Below are positions 1-9,088 of a stretch of DNA of 64,000 nucleotides, one piece after another. This DNA comes from Candidatus Crickella caballi. Lineage in GTDB: Bacteria > Bacillota > Clostridia > Peptostreptococcales > Anaerovoracaceae. Location: positions 81,043 through 145,042 of the forward strand of contig JAGHUV010000014.1 of assembly GCA_018064665.1 (NCBI GenBank), given 5' to 3'. The translations under genes were made by a program, and so were the position numbers. The notes beneath the pieces were generated by a model. That model saw only the letters and a list, made by a program, of their open reading frames with translations. It was not told where the DNA came from and ran no database searches. Numbering within the stretch: the first letter of the stretch is position 1; each line of letters opens with the position of its first letter.

Positions 1-37
1 CAGGATATTTTTATGCTGTGAATAGAACCATTTTTTC

Positions 38-66
38 TTGATATTGCGGATTTTAAGAATTATAAT
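38..66 (+). promoter_or_regulatory. Sigma-A-type promoter for the BMP transporter operon
   Basis: TTGATA at 38-43 and TATAAT at 61-66 are separated by exactly 17 bases. This gives a 5' leader of about 85 bases before the lipoprotein gene. The match to the housekeeping consensus is seen directly. Use in vivo is inferred. Confidence 0.7.
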
Positions 67-86
67 GGTACTATCATATTATAATT

Positions 87-122
87 CGCTGATGTGCTGT
101 AAAGGCAATTTGGCACTAAGCG
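87..122 (+). promoter_or_regulatory. Structured 5' leader hairpin upstream of the purine-type importer
   Basis: CGCT/AGCG and GTGC/GCAC can pair as two stacked 4-bp helices around a small asymmetric internal loop (GAT against TA) with a 15-base terminal loop. The element lies between the promoter and the ribosome binding site. I could not match it to the purine riboswitch consensus. A ligand-sensing role is speculation based on position. Confidence 0.35.
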
Positions 123-158
123 GAGAACTCTCTATTATTATTACAGGAGGAACATTTT

Positions 159-1358
159 ATGAAGAAGAAACTTATTGCTATGCTGGTTTGCCTGACCATG
201 GTAATGATGCCTATTCTTTCAAGCTGCGGCGGTAATGACTCTGACGCTGGCGATGGCATCAAAGTTGGACTGATCTGTCTCCATGACGAGAACTCAACTT
301 ATGACCTCAACTTCATCAACGCATTCAACGAAACATGCGAGAAGCTGGGAGTTACAGGTATCGTTAAGACTAACGTTCCAGAGGGACAGGAGTGCTACGA
401 TACAGCTGGTGAGCTCGTAGACGAGGGCTGCTCAATTATCTTCGCTGACTCCTTCGGTCATGAGGACTTCATGATCCAGGCAGCTAAGGAATATCCTGAA
501 GTGCAGTTCTGCCATGCAACAGGAACTAAGGCTCACACTGAGGGTCTTGACAACTACCACAATGCATTCGCAGCTATCTATCAGGGACGTTACCTTGCAG
601 GAGTTGCTGCAGGTATGAAGCTGAACGAGATGATCGAGGCTGGCACTATCACTGCTGACAAGGCTAAGATCGGATATGTTGGAGCATTCACTTATGCAGA
701 AGTAGTTTCCGGTTACACATCATTCTTCCTTGGCGCTCGTTCTGTATGCGAATCCGCAACTATGGACGTAACATTCACTGGTTCATGGTATGACGAGACA
801 GCTGAGAAGGAAGGCGCTAACAAGCTGATCCAGGGCGGATGCGTTCTGATTTCACAGCACGCTGACTCCATGGGAGCTCCTACAGCTTGTGAAGAGGCAG
901 GAGTACCTGACGTTTCCTACAACGGAAGCACAGTTGATGCTTGCCCTAACACATTCATCGTTGCATCAAAGATCAACTGGTCACCTTACTATGAGTATGC
1001 AATCACTGCTGCTCAGAACGGTGAGGCTATCGATGCTGACTGGACTGGAACTCTTGAGACAGGTTCTGTAGAGCTTACAGACATTAACGAGAAGGCTGCT
1101 GCAGCAGGCACTGCTGAGAAGCTGGAAGAGGTTAAGGCTGGACTTATCGATGGATCCATCCACGTATTCGATGCTGCTAAGTTCACTAAGGACGGCGCTG
1201 CACTGACAAGCTATCAGGCTGACGTAGATACTGATGCTGATTACACACCAGACACAGAGGTAATCGTTGATGGTTACTTCCATGAGTCAGAGTTCAGATC
1301 AGCTCCTTACTTCGATCTCCAGATTGATGGTATCAACCTGCTTGATACAGCATTCTAA
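159..1358 (+). CDS. BMP family ABC transporter substrate-binding lipoprotein
   Basis: This 399-residue protein has a charged N-terminus, a hydrophobic signal stretch and a lipobox ending LSSC around residue 23, so it should be lipid-anchored outside the membrane. The rest fits the BMP/PnrA-type nucleoside-binding family, which feeds double-ATPase importers. Start at the ATG after a strong ACAGGAGG site. The next three genes encode the matching ATPase and two permeases, and an adenine deaminase follows, so a purine nucleoside or base is the likely ligand. The exact ligand cannot be read from the sequence. Confidence 0.88.
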   Translation: MKKKLIAMLVCLTMVMMPILSSCGGNDSDAGDGIKVGLICLHDENSTYDLNFINAFNETCEKLGVTGIVKTNVPEGQECYDTAGELVDEGCSIIFADSFGHEDFMIQAAKEYPEVQFCHATGTKAHTEGLDNYHNAFAAIYQGRYLAGVAAGMKLNEMIEAGTITADKAKIGYVGAFTYAEVVSGYTSFFLGARSVCESATMDVTFTGSWYDETAEKEGANKLIQGGCVLISQHADSMGAPTACEEAGVPDVSYNGSTVDACPNTFIVASKINWSPYYEYAITAAQNGEAIDADWTGTLETGSVELTDINEKAAAAGTAEKLEEVKAGLIDGSIHVFDAAKFTKDGAALTSYQADVDTDADYTPDTEVIVDGYFHESEFRSAPYFDLQIDGINLLDTAF

Positions 1359-1401
1359 TTCGGTGTAGGATACAGTACTCACTATTAACTAATAATTAGA
1401 A

Positions 1402-1433
1402 ATGACCGGTCCCCAGGGAGTGGGACCGGTCAT
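1402..1433 (+). terminator. Intercistronic stem-loop after the lipoprotein gene
   Basis: ATGACCGGTCCC pairs perfectly with GGGACCGGTCAT across an 8-base loop, without a long T-run. Such stem-loops after binding-protein genes commonly protect the upstream message or partly terminate, giving more binding protein than membrane parts. That role is inferred here. Confidence 0.6.
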
Positions 1434-1474
1434 ATTTCAAAATAACAGACCCAAAACAGAAGGGGGACATAATT

Positions 1475-3037
1475 TTGAAAGATAACAGAACACCCGCAGT
1501 ATCAATGCGGAATATTTCAAAAGCGTTTGGCGACAAGATTGCCAATAAAAAAGTAAATTTGGATATCTACCGTGGCGAGATTCTTTCACTTCTTGGAGAG
1601 AACGGTTCCGGTAAGACTACCCTGATGAACATGCTTTCAGGAATTTATTTTCCTGATGAAGGAGAAATCTATATTGACGGAAAACCTGTCATGATTTCTT
1701 CACCTAAGGATGCGTTTGATCACGGCATCGGAATGATTCACCAGCACTTTAAGCTTGTTAATGTATTCAGTGCTGCTGAGAATATTGTTCTCGGAATGGA
1801 AACAGATCCGGATGGAAATCCTATTCCTAAGGGCAAAATCAATATTGAAGAAGCATCAAAGCGTATACGTGAGATATGTGAACTCTACGGATTTGACGTA
1901 GATCCTGATCAGAAGGTTTACGATATGTCAGTATCACAGAAGCAGACTGTAGAAATCGTTAAGGTTCTCTACAGAGGCGCTGACATTCTGATACTTGACG
2001 AGCCTACAGCCGTACTTACTCCGCAGGAGACAGAAAAGCTCTTTGCAGTACTTCGCAACATGAAGGCTGATGGCAAGACAGTTGTAATTATTACTCATAA
2101 ACTGCATGAAGTAGAGGCCATCTCAGATAAGGTGGCAGTCCTCAGAAAAGGCGAATTCATAGGACAACTGATTACAAAAGATACCAACGCTCAGGAAATG
2201 ACCAACATGATGGTAGGGCGTGAGGTTAAGCTGAATATAGACAGACCTGAACCAAAGGAAGTTAAGCCTCGTATCGTGGTTAAGAATCTTACGGTTAAGT
2301 CTGAAGACGGCATAGTTAAACTTGACGATGTTTCATTTACTGCCAACACAGGCGAAGTTCTTGGTATCGCGGGTATTTCCGGCTGCGGCCAGAAGGAACT
2401 TCTGGAGTCTATTGCAGGATTGCAGGCAATCGATGGCGGAGAGATCCTCTTTATTGAGGATGATGGCAAGGAAACAAATCTTGTCGGCATTGATCCGGTA
2501 GAGATCGACCGCATGGGTGTATCCCTTGCATTCGTGCCAGAGGACAGACTCGGTATGGGACTTGTAGCTGATATGGACCTTGCTGACAATATGATGCTGA
2601 GATCCTATAGAGCCGGCAAGGGTAGCTTTACAGATCGTAAATCACCTAGAGAACTTGCTGAGAAGATCGTAGACGAGCTCGAGGTTGTAACCCCGGGCAT
2701 CGATACACCTGTCCGCAGACTTTCGGGTGGTAACATCCAGAAAGTGCTTGTAGGTCGTGAAATTGCGCTTAATCCTACAGTTCTTATGACAGCATATGCT
2801 GTAAGAGGTCTGGATATCAACGCTTCATACATGATTTATGATCTGGTCAACAAGCAGAAGGAACGTGGAGTAGCTGTAATTTTCGTCGGAGAAGACCTCG
2901 ACGTACTGCTTGAACTTTCTGACCGTATACTCGTACTTTGCGGAGGCAAGGTAAGCGGTATCGTAGACGGAAAAACTGCAGAGAAGAATGAAGTCGGACT
3001 TCTCATGACTAAACTCGGAGGTGGTGAAATTGGATAA
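1475..3037 (+). CDS. Double ATP-binding ABC transporter ATPase (nucleoside/BMP type)
   Basis: This 520-residue protein has two fused ABC domains. The first has an intact Walker A (GENGSGKT, near residue 42) and Walker B (LILDEPTAV). The second starts around residue 260 and has a degenerate Walker A-like GISGCGQK, an intact LSGGNIQK signature, and a strongly altered Walker B region (VLMTAYAVRGLDI). Asymmetric second domains are known in the RbsA/BMP class, so ATP is probably hydrolysed at one site. The start is TTG after AGGGGG. The protein belongs to the preceding lipoprotein and following permeases. Confidence 0.9.
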   Translation: MKDNRTPAVSMRNISKAFGDKIANKKVNLDIYRGEILSLLGENGSGKTTLMNMLSGIYFPDEGEIYIDGKPVMISSPKDAFDHGIGMIHQHFKLVNVFSAAENIVLGMETDPDGNPIPKGKINIEEASKRIREICELYGFDVDPDQKVYDMSVSQKQTVEIVKVLYRGADILILDEPTAVLTPQETEKLFAVLRNMKADGKTVVIITHKLHEVEAISDKVAVLRKGEFIGQLITKDTNAQEMTNMMVGREVKLNIDRPEPKEVKPRIVVKNLTVKSEDGIVKLDDVSFTANTGEVLGIAGISGCGQKELLESIAGLQAIDGGEILFIEDDGKETNLVGIDPVEIDRMGVSLAFVPEDRLGMGLVADMDLADNMMLRSYRAGKGSFTDRKSPRELAEKIVDELEVVTPGIDTPVRRLSGGNIQKVLVGREIALNPTVLMTAYAVRGLDINASYMIYDLVNKQKERGVAVIFVGEDLDVLLELSDRILVLCGGKVSGIVDGKTAEKNEVGLLMTKLGGGEIG

Positions 3038-4142
3038 TAAAGATATTAAAGAACCATTGATCCATATCACTAAGCGTAAGGCTATTCCTAAGAAGCAGGA
3101 ATGGACGATCAGACTTTTAAGTATACTCTTTGCACTTATCGTCTGCGCTATAGTTATGGCTGTTACTACACACCTCAATCCTATTGCAGTATATGCAGAG
3201 ATATTCGACGGTTCATTCGGCAGCCCTCGTAAGATGTGGATACTTGCCAAGGAGCTCTCAATTCTTCTGATGGTATCTGTTGCTCTTGCACCTGCGTTCA
3301 AGATGAAGTTCTGGAACCTCGGTGGAGAGGGTCAGATGCTTGCAGGAATACTTGCTACAGCAGCATGTATGATATACATGGGAAAGAATTTACCTAGTGC
3401 AGTTATTATCCCTGTTTCTCTGGTATGTGCTGTACTTGCAGGTGGACTTTGGGCATTCATCCCGGCATTCTTCAAGGCTAAGTGGAACACTAACGAAACA
3501 CTGTTCACCCTTATGATGAACTATGTAGGAATGCAGCTTGTTGCATACTACATTATCATCTGGGAGTCACCTAAGGGCTCCGGTAAGGTTGGAATTATCA
3601 ACCAGAGCAGTGGAGCAGGCTGGCTGCCTAACCTTTTCGGTCAGCCGTATCTCTTAGTTGTTCTGGTAGCACTGGCCGTAACAGTTGGCATGTTTATCTA
3701 TATGAACTATAGTAAGCATGGTTTTGAGATCAGCGTAGTAGGTGAGAGCCAGAACACTGCTAAGTATGTTGGTGTTAAGGTTGACAGAGTTATCATGAGA
3801 ACTCTTCTTCTTACAGGAGCAATTTGCGGTCTTGTAGGTTGGCTCATGGTAGCTGGTACTGACCATACAATCACTACTACTCTCGGCGGAGGCAGAGGCT
3901 TCCTCGGAGTACTGGTTGCATGGCTTGCTCACTTTAACCCTATCGGAATGATTCTTTCAGGATTCCTGATCGTATTCATGTCAAGAGGTGCTTCGGAAAT
4001 TTCGACAGCATTCGGACTGAATGAGTCATTCGGAGATATTATGACAGGAATTATTCTGTTCTTCGTAATCGGAAGTGAGTTCTTCATTAATTACGAAGTA
4101 CATTTCCGTAAGTCACACAGAAAGGAGGCTGCAGATGTTTAG
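3030..4142 (+). CDS. ABC transporter permease, first BMP-type subunit
   Basis: This membrane protein of about 370 residues has an N-terminal cytoplasmic stretch followed by many hydrophobic segments. Its BPD_transp_2-type features include NLGGEGQMLAG and the coupling region VGESQNTAKYVGV. I prefer the TTG at 3030, 8 bases after GGAGG, to the GTG at 3021 that opens the ORF, because the Shine-Dalgarno overlaps that GTG. It overlaps the upstream ATPase by 8 bases, which suggests translational coupling, and forms the channel with the next gene. Confidence 0.87.
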   Translation: MDNKDIKEPLIHITKRKAIPKKQEWTIRLLSILFALIVCAIVMAVTTHLNPIAVYAEIFDGSFGSPRKMWILAKELSILLMVSVALAPAFKMKFWNLGGEGQMLAGILATAACMIYMGKNLPSAVIIPVSLVCAVLAGGLWAFIPAFFKAKWNTNETLFTLMMNYVGMQLVAYYIIIWESPKGSGKVGIINQSSGAGWLPNLFGQPYLLVVLVALAVTVGMFIYMNYSKHGFEISVVGESQNTAKYVGVKVDRVIMRTLLLTGAICGLVGWLMVAGTDHTITTTLGGGRGFLGVLVAWLAHFNPIGMILSGFLIVFMSRGASEISTAFGLNESFGDIMTGIILFFVIGSEFFINYEVHFRKSHRKEAADV

Positions 4143-5121
4143 TCTTGTTACATTCATACCAAGAGCTATCGTTCAGAGTATTCCTCTGTTGCTCGGTTGT
4201 ACAGGTGAGACTCTTAACGAGAAAGTCGGAAGCCTCAACCTGGGTATCCCGGGAGTTATGTACGTAGGAGCTATTTCAGGCGTAATCGGTTCATTCCTTT
4301 ACGAGAACTCAGGCGCACAATTTAACGGAGTAGTCGGTGTACTTATTCCGCTTATTTCCTGCCTTGTAGGCTCACTGCTTATGGGACTCATATTCTGTCT
4401 CCTTACAGTAACACTGAGAGCTAACCAGAACGTAACAGGTCTTGCAATGACCACATTCGGAGTTGGTTTCGGTAACTTCTTCGGAGGTTCCATCATGAAG
4501 CTGACAGGATCCGACGTTCCTTCAATCGCTCTTACTGCTACAAGTGGTGCATTTAAGACCGGATTCCCTGCTTCGATGAGAGGTGGCGCAATAGGACAGG
4601 TTCTGTTCTCATATGGATTCATGACATATGTAGCTATTGCAATTGCTCTTATAGCACACTTCATCCTCAAGAAGACCCGTACGGGACTTGAGCTCAGAGC
4701 TGTTGGTGAGAACCCGGCTACTGCAGACGCTGCAGGAATCAATATCACAAAGTATAAGTACTTCTCGATCTGCATAGGATGCATGATCGCCGGACTTGGC
4801 GGACTCTTCTATGTAATGGACTACGCAAGTGGTGTATGGTCAAACGACGCATTCGGTGACAGAGGATGGCTTGCTATCGCACTGGTTATCTTCTCAATCT
4901 GGCGTCCTAACGTTGCAGTACTTGAGTCTATCCTCTTCGGTGGACTGCTCATCCTGTACCTCTACATTCCTACAGGCACCAACTTTGCCACTAAGGAACT
5001 GTACAAGATGATTCCTTATATCGTTACAATCATTGTTCTTATCTTCATCAGTGTTAAGAACAAGAAGGACAGTCAGCCACCTGAAGCGCTTGGACTTCCG
5101 TACTTCAGAGAAGACAGGTAA
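4135..5121 (+). CDS. ABC transporter permease, second BMP-type subunit
   Basis: This 328-residue integral membrane protein is paralogous in type to the preceding permease. It has the family motifs LNLGIPGVMYVGA near the N-terminus and VGENPATADAAGI in the coupling loop. The ATG at 4135 follows AAAGGAGG and overlaps the upstream stop by 8 bases. The ORF track begins 20 codons earlier inside the previous gene, which I reject. Together with the other permease, ATPase and lipoprotein it completes a nucleoside-type importer. Confidence 0.87.
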   Translation: MFSLVTFIPRAIVQSIPLLLGCTGETLNEKVGSLNLGIPGVMYVGAISGVIGSFLYENSGAQFNGVVGVLIPLISCLVGSLLMGLIFCLLTVTLRANQNVTGLAMTTFGVGFGNFFGGSIMKLTGSDVPSIALTATSGAFKTGFPASMRGGAIGQVLFSYGFMTYVAIAIALIAHFILKKTRTGLELRAVGENPATADAAGINITKYKYFSICIGCMIAGLGGLFYVMDYASGVWSNDAFGDRGWLAIALVIFSIWRPNVAVLESILFGGLLILYLYIPTGTNFATKELYKMIPYIVTIIVLIFISVKNKKDSQPPEALGLPYFREDR

Positions 5122-5145
5122 CACAATACTAATATTAAATCACTT

Positions 5146-5178
5146 AAAAGGAAGGCACTTTTGTGCTTTCCTTTTATA
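5146..5178 (+). terminator. Stem-loop with T-run between importer and adenine deaminase
   Basis: AAAAGGAAGGCAC pairs with GTGCTTTCCTTTT across a TTTT loop with one mismatch, and the 3' arm ends in T's. No separate promoter is obvious before the adenine deaminase gene, so partial termination and readthrough are plausible. Confidence 0.6.
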
Positions 5179-5198
5179 GCATAGAAGGGAGAAATGAC

Positions 5199-6905
5199 TT
5201 GAAATACGAGACATATAAGAAACTTTCAAGTGCTACACTTGGCAAGGTTAAAGCTGATTTGGTTTTCAAGAACTGCAAAATCGTAGATGTATTCACAGGA
5301 GAAGTGGTGGAGTCCTGTGTAGGTGTTAAGGACGGCATCATTCTTGGTGTTTCCAAGTCATATAAGGGTAAGAAGGAAATCGATCTGGGCGGAGCATATA
5401 TCGCACCCGGATTTATCGATGCGCATCTGCATCTTGAGTCAACAATGGTAGCTCCTGCAGAGCTCGTTGCGACTGCTGCAGCTTGCGGTACCACAACATT
5501 CATCGTTGACCCGCATGAGGCCGCTAACGTATCGGGAGCTGACGGTATCAACTACATACTTGATCAGACTGAGAACTCAGATGCAAACGTATTTGTGATG
5601 CTGCCATCTTGTGTACCTGCAACTGACATAGACGATAACGGTTGCATGATTGCTGCCAACGATATGTATCCGTTTATCGGCAATCCTCGTATCCTCGGAC
5701 TCGGAGAAGTAATGGACGATGATGCTGTAATAAACGGCAGCCCGAGAATGTTTGCTAAATTTGCACTTTTCGAGCATCAGACTATTGACGGTCATGCACC
5801 ATTCCTGCCTAACAAAATGCTGTCGGCATACAAGCTGGCAGGTGTAGACACTGACCATGAGGCATCTACATTCGAGTATGCACTTGAGGAAGCAAGAAGA
5901 GGTATTCACGTTCATGTAAGAGAGGGTTCTGCAGCTCACAACGTTGATGACATCGTAAGCGGTCTTGTCAGAACAGGTATTGATACTGATAACTTCAGCT
6001 TCTGCACAGATGATAAGCACATCGAGGATATCCTGAGAGAAGGACATATCGTATATAACGTTAGAAGAGCCGTTGAGCTCGGTCTTGACCCATTTAAGGC
6101 AATCAAGATGGCTACAATCAATACTGCAAAGTGCTACGGCCTGAAGGACCTCGGAGCAATCGCACCGGGATATCAGGCAGATTTTGTCATCTTCGACAAT
6201 ATGAAGGACTTCAACGTACTTGATGTATACTTCAAGGGAAAGAAAATCGACAAGGAAGCCAATGTCAAGGTTAAGAAGTGTCCATCAGCACTGAAGCATA
6301 CTGTTAATATCAGCAAGGTTAAGGCATCTGATTTCGCTCTTCCTATCGGAGCTCAGACAACTCATGTTATCGGCATGGAGCCTAAGCAGATAGTAACCAG
6401 CGATCTCACAGCGCACTTTGACAAAACTGATAATTTCGTGCCACACGACGGATATCTCAAGATTGCAGCTGTTGAAAGACATCACAACAGCGGTAAAATC
6501 GGCGTTGCTGTTACCAAGGGCTACGGAATTAAGGGTGGAGCTATAGCTTCCTCCGTATCTCACGACTCACACAACATTATCGTTATCGGTGACAATGACG
6601 AGGATATCGCAATTGCGGTTAATGAAATTGCACGCGTGCAGGGTGGATACACTGTTGTACAGAACGGCAAGGTTTATGAGACTTTGCCACTGCCTATCAT
6701 GGGCCTTATGACAGATGTACACTTTGAGGAAGTTAACGAGAAGCTCAAAGTTATGAAGGAAAAAGCTTTTGAGATGGGTGTGTCCAAAGATTTCGATCCG
6801 TTCATCACTTTGTCCTTCATGGCTCTTACGGTTATTCCTCAGCTCAGAGTAACACCGAGAGGTCTTTACAGAGTATCTGACAAAGGATCGGGATTCATCA
6901 AGTAA
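5199..6905 (+). CDS. ade: Adenine deaminase
   Basis: This 568-residue cytoplasmic amidohydrolase converts adenine to hypoxanthine and ammonia, the usual entry of adenine into purine breakdown. Seen are the metal-binding GFIDAHLHLES motif, the following DPHEAANV segment, and the adenine-deaminase C-terminal domain with KGGAIASSVSHDSHN. Length fits the bacterial Ade family. I start at TTG 5199, 7 bases after AAGGGAG, because the ORF-track start lies inside the preceding terminator hairpin. It sits directly after the importer genes, linking uptake to catabolism. Confidence 0.93.
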   Translation: MKYETYKKLSSATLGKVKADLVFKNCKIVDVFTGEVVESCVGVKDGIILGVSKSYKGKKEIDLGGAYIAPGFIDAHLHLESTMVAPAELVATAAACGTTTFIVDPHEAANVSGADGINYILDQTENSDANVFVMLPSCVPATDIDDNGCMIAANDMYPFIGNPRILGLGEVMDDDAVINGSPRMFAKFALFEHQTIDGHAPFLPNKMLSAYKLAGVDTDHEASTFEYALEEARRGIHVHVREGSAAHNVDDIVSGLVRTGIDTDNFSFCTDDKHIEDILREGHIVYNVRRAVELGLDPFKAIKMATINTAKCYGLKDLGAIAPGYQADFVIFDNMKDFNVLDVYFKGKKIDKEANVKVKKCPSALKHTVNISKVKASDFALPIGAQTTHVIGMEPKQIVTSDLTAHFDKTDNFVPHDGYLKIAAVERHHNSGKIGVAVTKGYGIKGGAIASSVSHDSHNIIVIGDNDEDIAIAVNEIARVQGGYTVVQNGKVYETLPLPIMGLMTDVHFEEVNEKLKVMKEKAFEMGVSKDFDPFITLSFMALTVIPQLRVTPRGLYRVSDKGSGFIK

Positions 6906-6906
6906 T

Positions 6907-8046
6907 ATGTTAAATATGTCAGTAAACAATTCAGATATAACAGAATCAATCAAGCTTGCGGAGGAGCATCGTGCTTTATTGCACGGTGTTCCCGAGAAAG
7001 CTTATGAAGAGCATAAGACTACAGCTTATATCAGAAAAATCTGTGAGTCCTATCCTGTAGATATTATTGATATCGGAATGGAAACCGGTGTTGTATGCTA
7101 TCTTGATGCAGGAAAGGATGATACAGTAGCGCTTAGAGCGGATATTGATGCCGTTCCGACAGAGGAGGGCCCTAAGCATGTATGCGGACATGATGCGCAT
7201 ACAGCGTCGCTTCTCGGAGCCATGCACTATCTTTGCAATATTAAGGATGAGCTCACTCACAATGTGATGTTCATTTTTCAGGCTGCCGAAGAGGATACAA
7301 CGGGAGCGAGGTCAATACTTGATAGCGGTCTGTTGGACAAAGCACCTCAGAAGCCAATCAGACTGTTCGGCATTCACAACAGGCCTGAAGCAGACTGCGG
7401 TGATATCATAGTTCATCAGGGTGGACTGATGGCCGAGAAGAGCTCGTTCAATATCAGGTACACTGGTGTTGTAGGACACAGCTCGATGCCGCAGAAGTGC
7501 ATTGATCCTATTGCACCGGCTGCTGCTTTGGTAAGCAGTATACAGACTATAGTAAGTAAGAATGTTGATCCGTTTGACCCGGTAATGTGCACTGTTAACA
7601 GCCTGAGGGCAGGAGAGCCGGATGTGGCCGTTCCAGAGGATGCTGTGATTACAGGATATATCAGGTCGTTCAATCATGATGCACACAAGCGCATGGAGGA
7701 AAGACTCAGCACGCTTGCGAAAGGCATTGCGGATGCCTATGAATGCAAATCGGATATAGAGATAATCAGACTTGTCCCTGCAGTCAATAATTCCGAGAAG
7801 ATGTATTCCATTGCTCTGGAGGCTGCTGAAACTGTTGTTGGCAAAGAGCATATTCTTGACACCAAGCCGTGTATGGCATCTGAAGACTTTGCTGTTCTGG
7901 CAGAGGAGATACCTGCATTCTTCTACTGGGTAGGTAGCGGAACTCCGGGAAAAGATAATGCAGCATGGCATAACAAAGCATTCAAAGTGGATGCACACTA
8001 TACGGAAACAGCCGTGCCACTTCTGTGTGCGGCAGCACTAAAATAG
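6907..8046 (+). CDS. M20-family amidohydrolase (M20D type)
   Basis: This 379-residue protein belongs to the zinc peptidase/aminoacylase M20D group. The metal motif HVCGHDAHTA is near residue 95, the catalytic IFQAAEE about 40 residues later, and ASEDFAV near the C-terminus. Relatives hydrolyse N-acyl amino acids, hippurate or related amides. It starts 1 base after the ade stop, so it is almost surely in the same transcript. That suggests it acts on an amide in purine breakdown, but the substrate is unknown. Confidence 0.82.
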   Translation: MLNMSVNNSDITESIKLAEEHRALLHGVPEKAYEEHKTTAYIRKICESYPVDIIDIGMETGVVCYLDAGKDDTVALRADIDAVPTEEGPKHVCGHDAHTASLLGAMHYLCNIKDELTHNVMFIFQAAEEDTTGARSILDSGLLDKAPQKPIRLFGIHNRPEADCGDIIVHQGGLMAEKSSFNIRYTGVVGHSSMPQKCIDPIAPAAALVSSIQTIVSKNVDPFDPVMCTVNSLRAGEPDVAVPEDAVITGYIRSFNHDAHKRMEERLSTLAKGIADAYECKSDIEIIRLVPAVNNSEKMYSIALEAAETVVGKEHILDTKPCMASEDFAVLAEEIPAFFYWVGSGTPGKDNAAWHNKAFKVDAHYTETAVPLLCAAALK

Positions 8047-8068
8047 TTAAAAAAGCAGATGCAAAGTT

Positions 8069-9088
8069 ATGGAATTTTACGAAGTAATAAGTAAACTTAA
8101 TACAAATGCCGAGAATCACATGTTTACAGTGTGCTCAGGCGAGCACATCGGAGAGAAGATGATCACATCTTCGGAAGGAACAGTGTGGATGAGTGATAAA
8201 AGCGGCTATTTCAGTATACATTCTGAAGATGTGATGACAGCTGCTAACAATAAAGTGACAGAGATTGATGGAGTTAAGGTTTACTCCGAACTTCTCGGCA
8301 ATAAGGACGAGCTTGTGATCTGCGGAGCAGGGCACGTTTCGATGCCTGTAATTGATCTGGCCAAAACACTGGGATTTCGAGTAGTTGCAATTGATGACAG
8401 AGAACAGTTTGTCAGCAACGCTATTAAGCATGGAGCGGATGAGGGAATATGCACCGGCTTTTCGGAGGCATTGCCAAACATACCGGGGAGTCTTGATACG
8501 TATTTTGTCATCGTTACCAGAGGTCACAAATATGACTCGGATTGTCTGCTCGAGATAGTTAAGAAACCACATGCATATATTGGAATGATTGGAAGCAGAC
8601 GCAAGATAGGAATGGTAAGAGATTTCCTTATCGCCAATGATGTACCTGAAGCTGTGATAGACTCTGTACATATGCCGATCGGACTTGATATCGGAGCTGA
8701 GACACCTGAGGAAATCGCGGTTTCGATTCTTGCGGAGATAATTGGAGTTAAAAATACCGTAAAAAGAAACAGCGGATTCTCGGGTCCGCTGCTGGATGCT
8801 CTTATAAATGATGGAAGAGGACCTGCAGTACTTGCAAGTATAGTATCCAAGAAGGGTTCTGCACCTAGAGGTGCCGGTGCGAGAATGTTATGCGGGCCGA
8901 ACGGGCTTCTGGCCGGAACCATAGGCGGAGGTCTTGCTGAGGCCAGAACATTAGAAAAGGCTGCCGAGATGCTAAGTCAGGACAGCCGAGAGCCTTTCGT
9001 GATACAGGTCGATATGACCGGACAGGAGATTGAAGATGAAGGAATGATATGCGGCGGCGTAATAGAGGTGCTGTTAGAGCGTGTCTAA
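8069..9088 (+). CDS. XdhC/CoxI-type molybdenum hydroxylase maturation factor with rearranged domains
   Basis: XdhC-type proteins handle the molybdenum cofactor, notably its sulfuration, before insertion into xanthine dehydrogenases. In this 339-residue protein a short N-terminal region (1-80) precedes the Rossmann-type XdhC C domain (about 85-220, ELVICGAGHVSMPVIDLA). The XdhC/CoxI domain (about 235-339, KKGSAPRGAGARML and GTIGGGLAEA) comes last. Typical XdhC has the reverse order. The gene tail overlaps the convergent YqeC-MocA fusion by 15 bases, and no terminator separates them. Confidence 0.82.
   Translation: MEFYEVISKLNTNAENHMFTVCSGEHIGEKMITSSEGTVWMSDKSGYFSIHSEDVMTAANNKVTEIDGVKVYSELLGNKDELVICGAGHVSMPVIDLAKTLGFRVVAIDDREQFVSNAIKHGADEGICTGFSEALPNIPGSLDTYFVIVTRGHKYDSDCLLEIVKKPHAYIGMIGSRRKIGMVRDFLIANDVPEAVIDSVHMPIGLDIGAETPEEIAVSILAEIIGVKNTVKRNSGFSGPLLDALINDGRGPAVLASIVSKKGSAPRGAGARMLCGPNGLLAGTIGGGLAEARTLEKAAEMLSQDSREPFVIQVDMTGQEIEDEGMICGGVIEVLLERV

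Noticed and set aside
67-158. Classic purine (guanine/adenine) riboswitch in the importer leader
   Set aside because: The conserved three-way junction blocks of the purine aptamer are not present.
38-235. 65-residue ORF at the window start
   Set aside because: It spans the promoter and leader and overlaps the well-supported lipoprotein gene in another frame.
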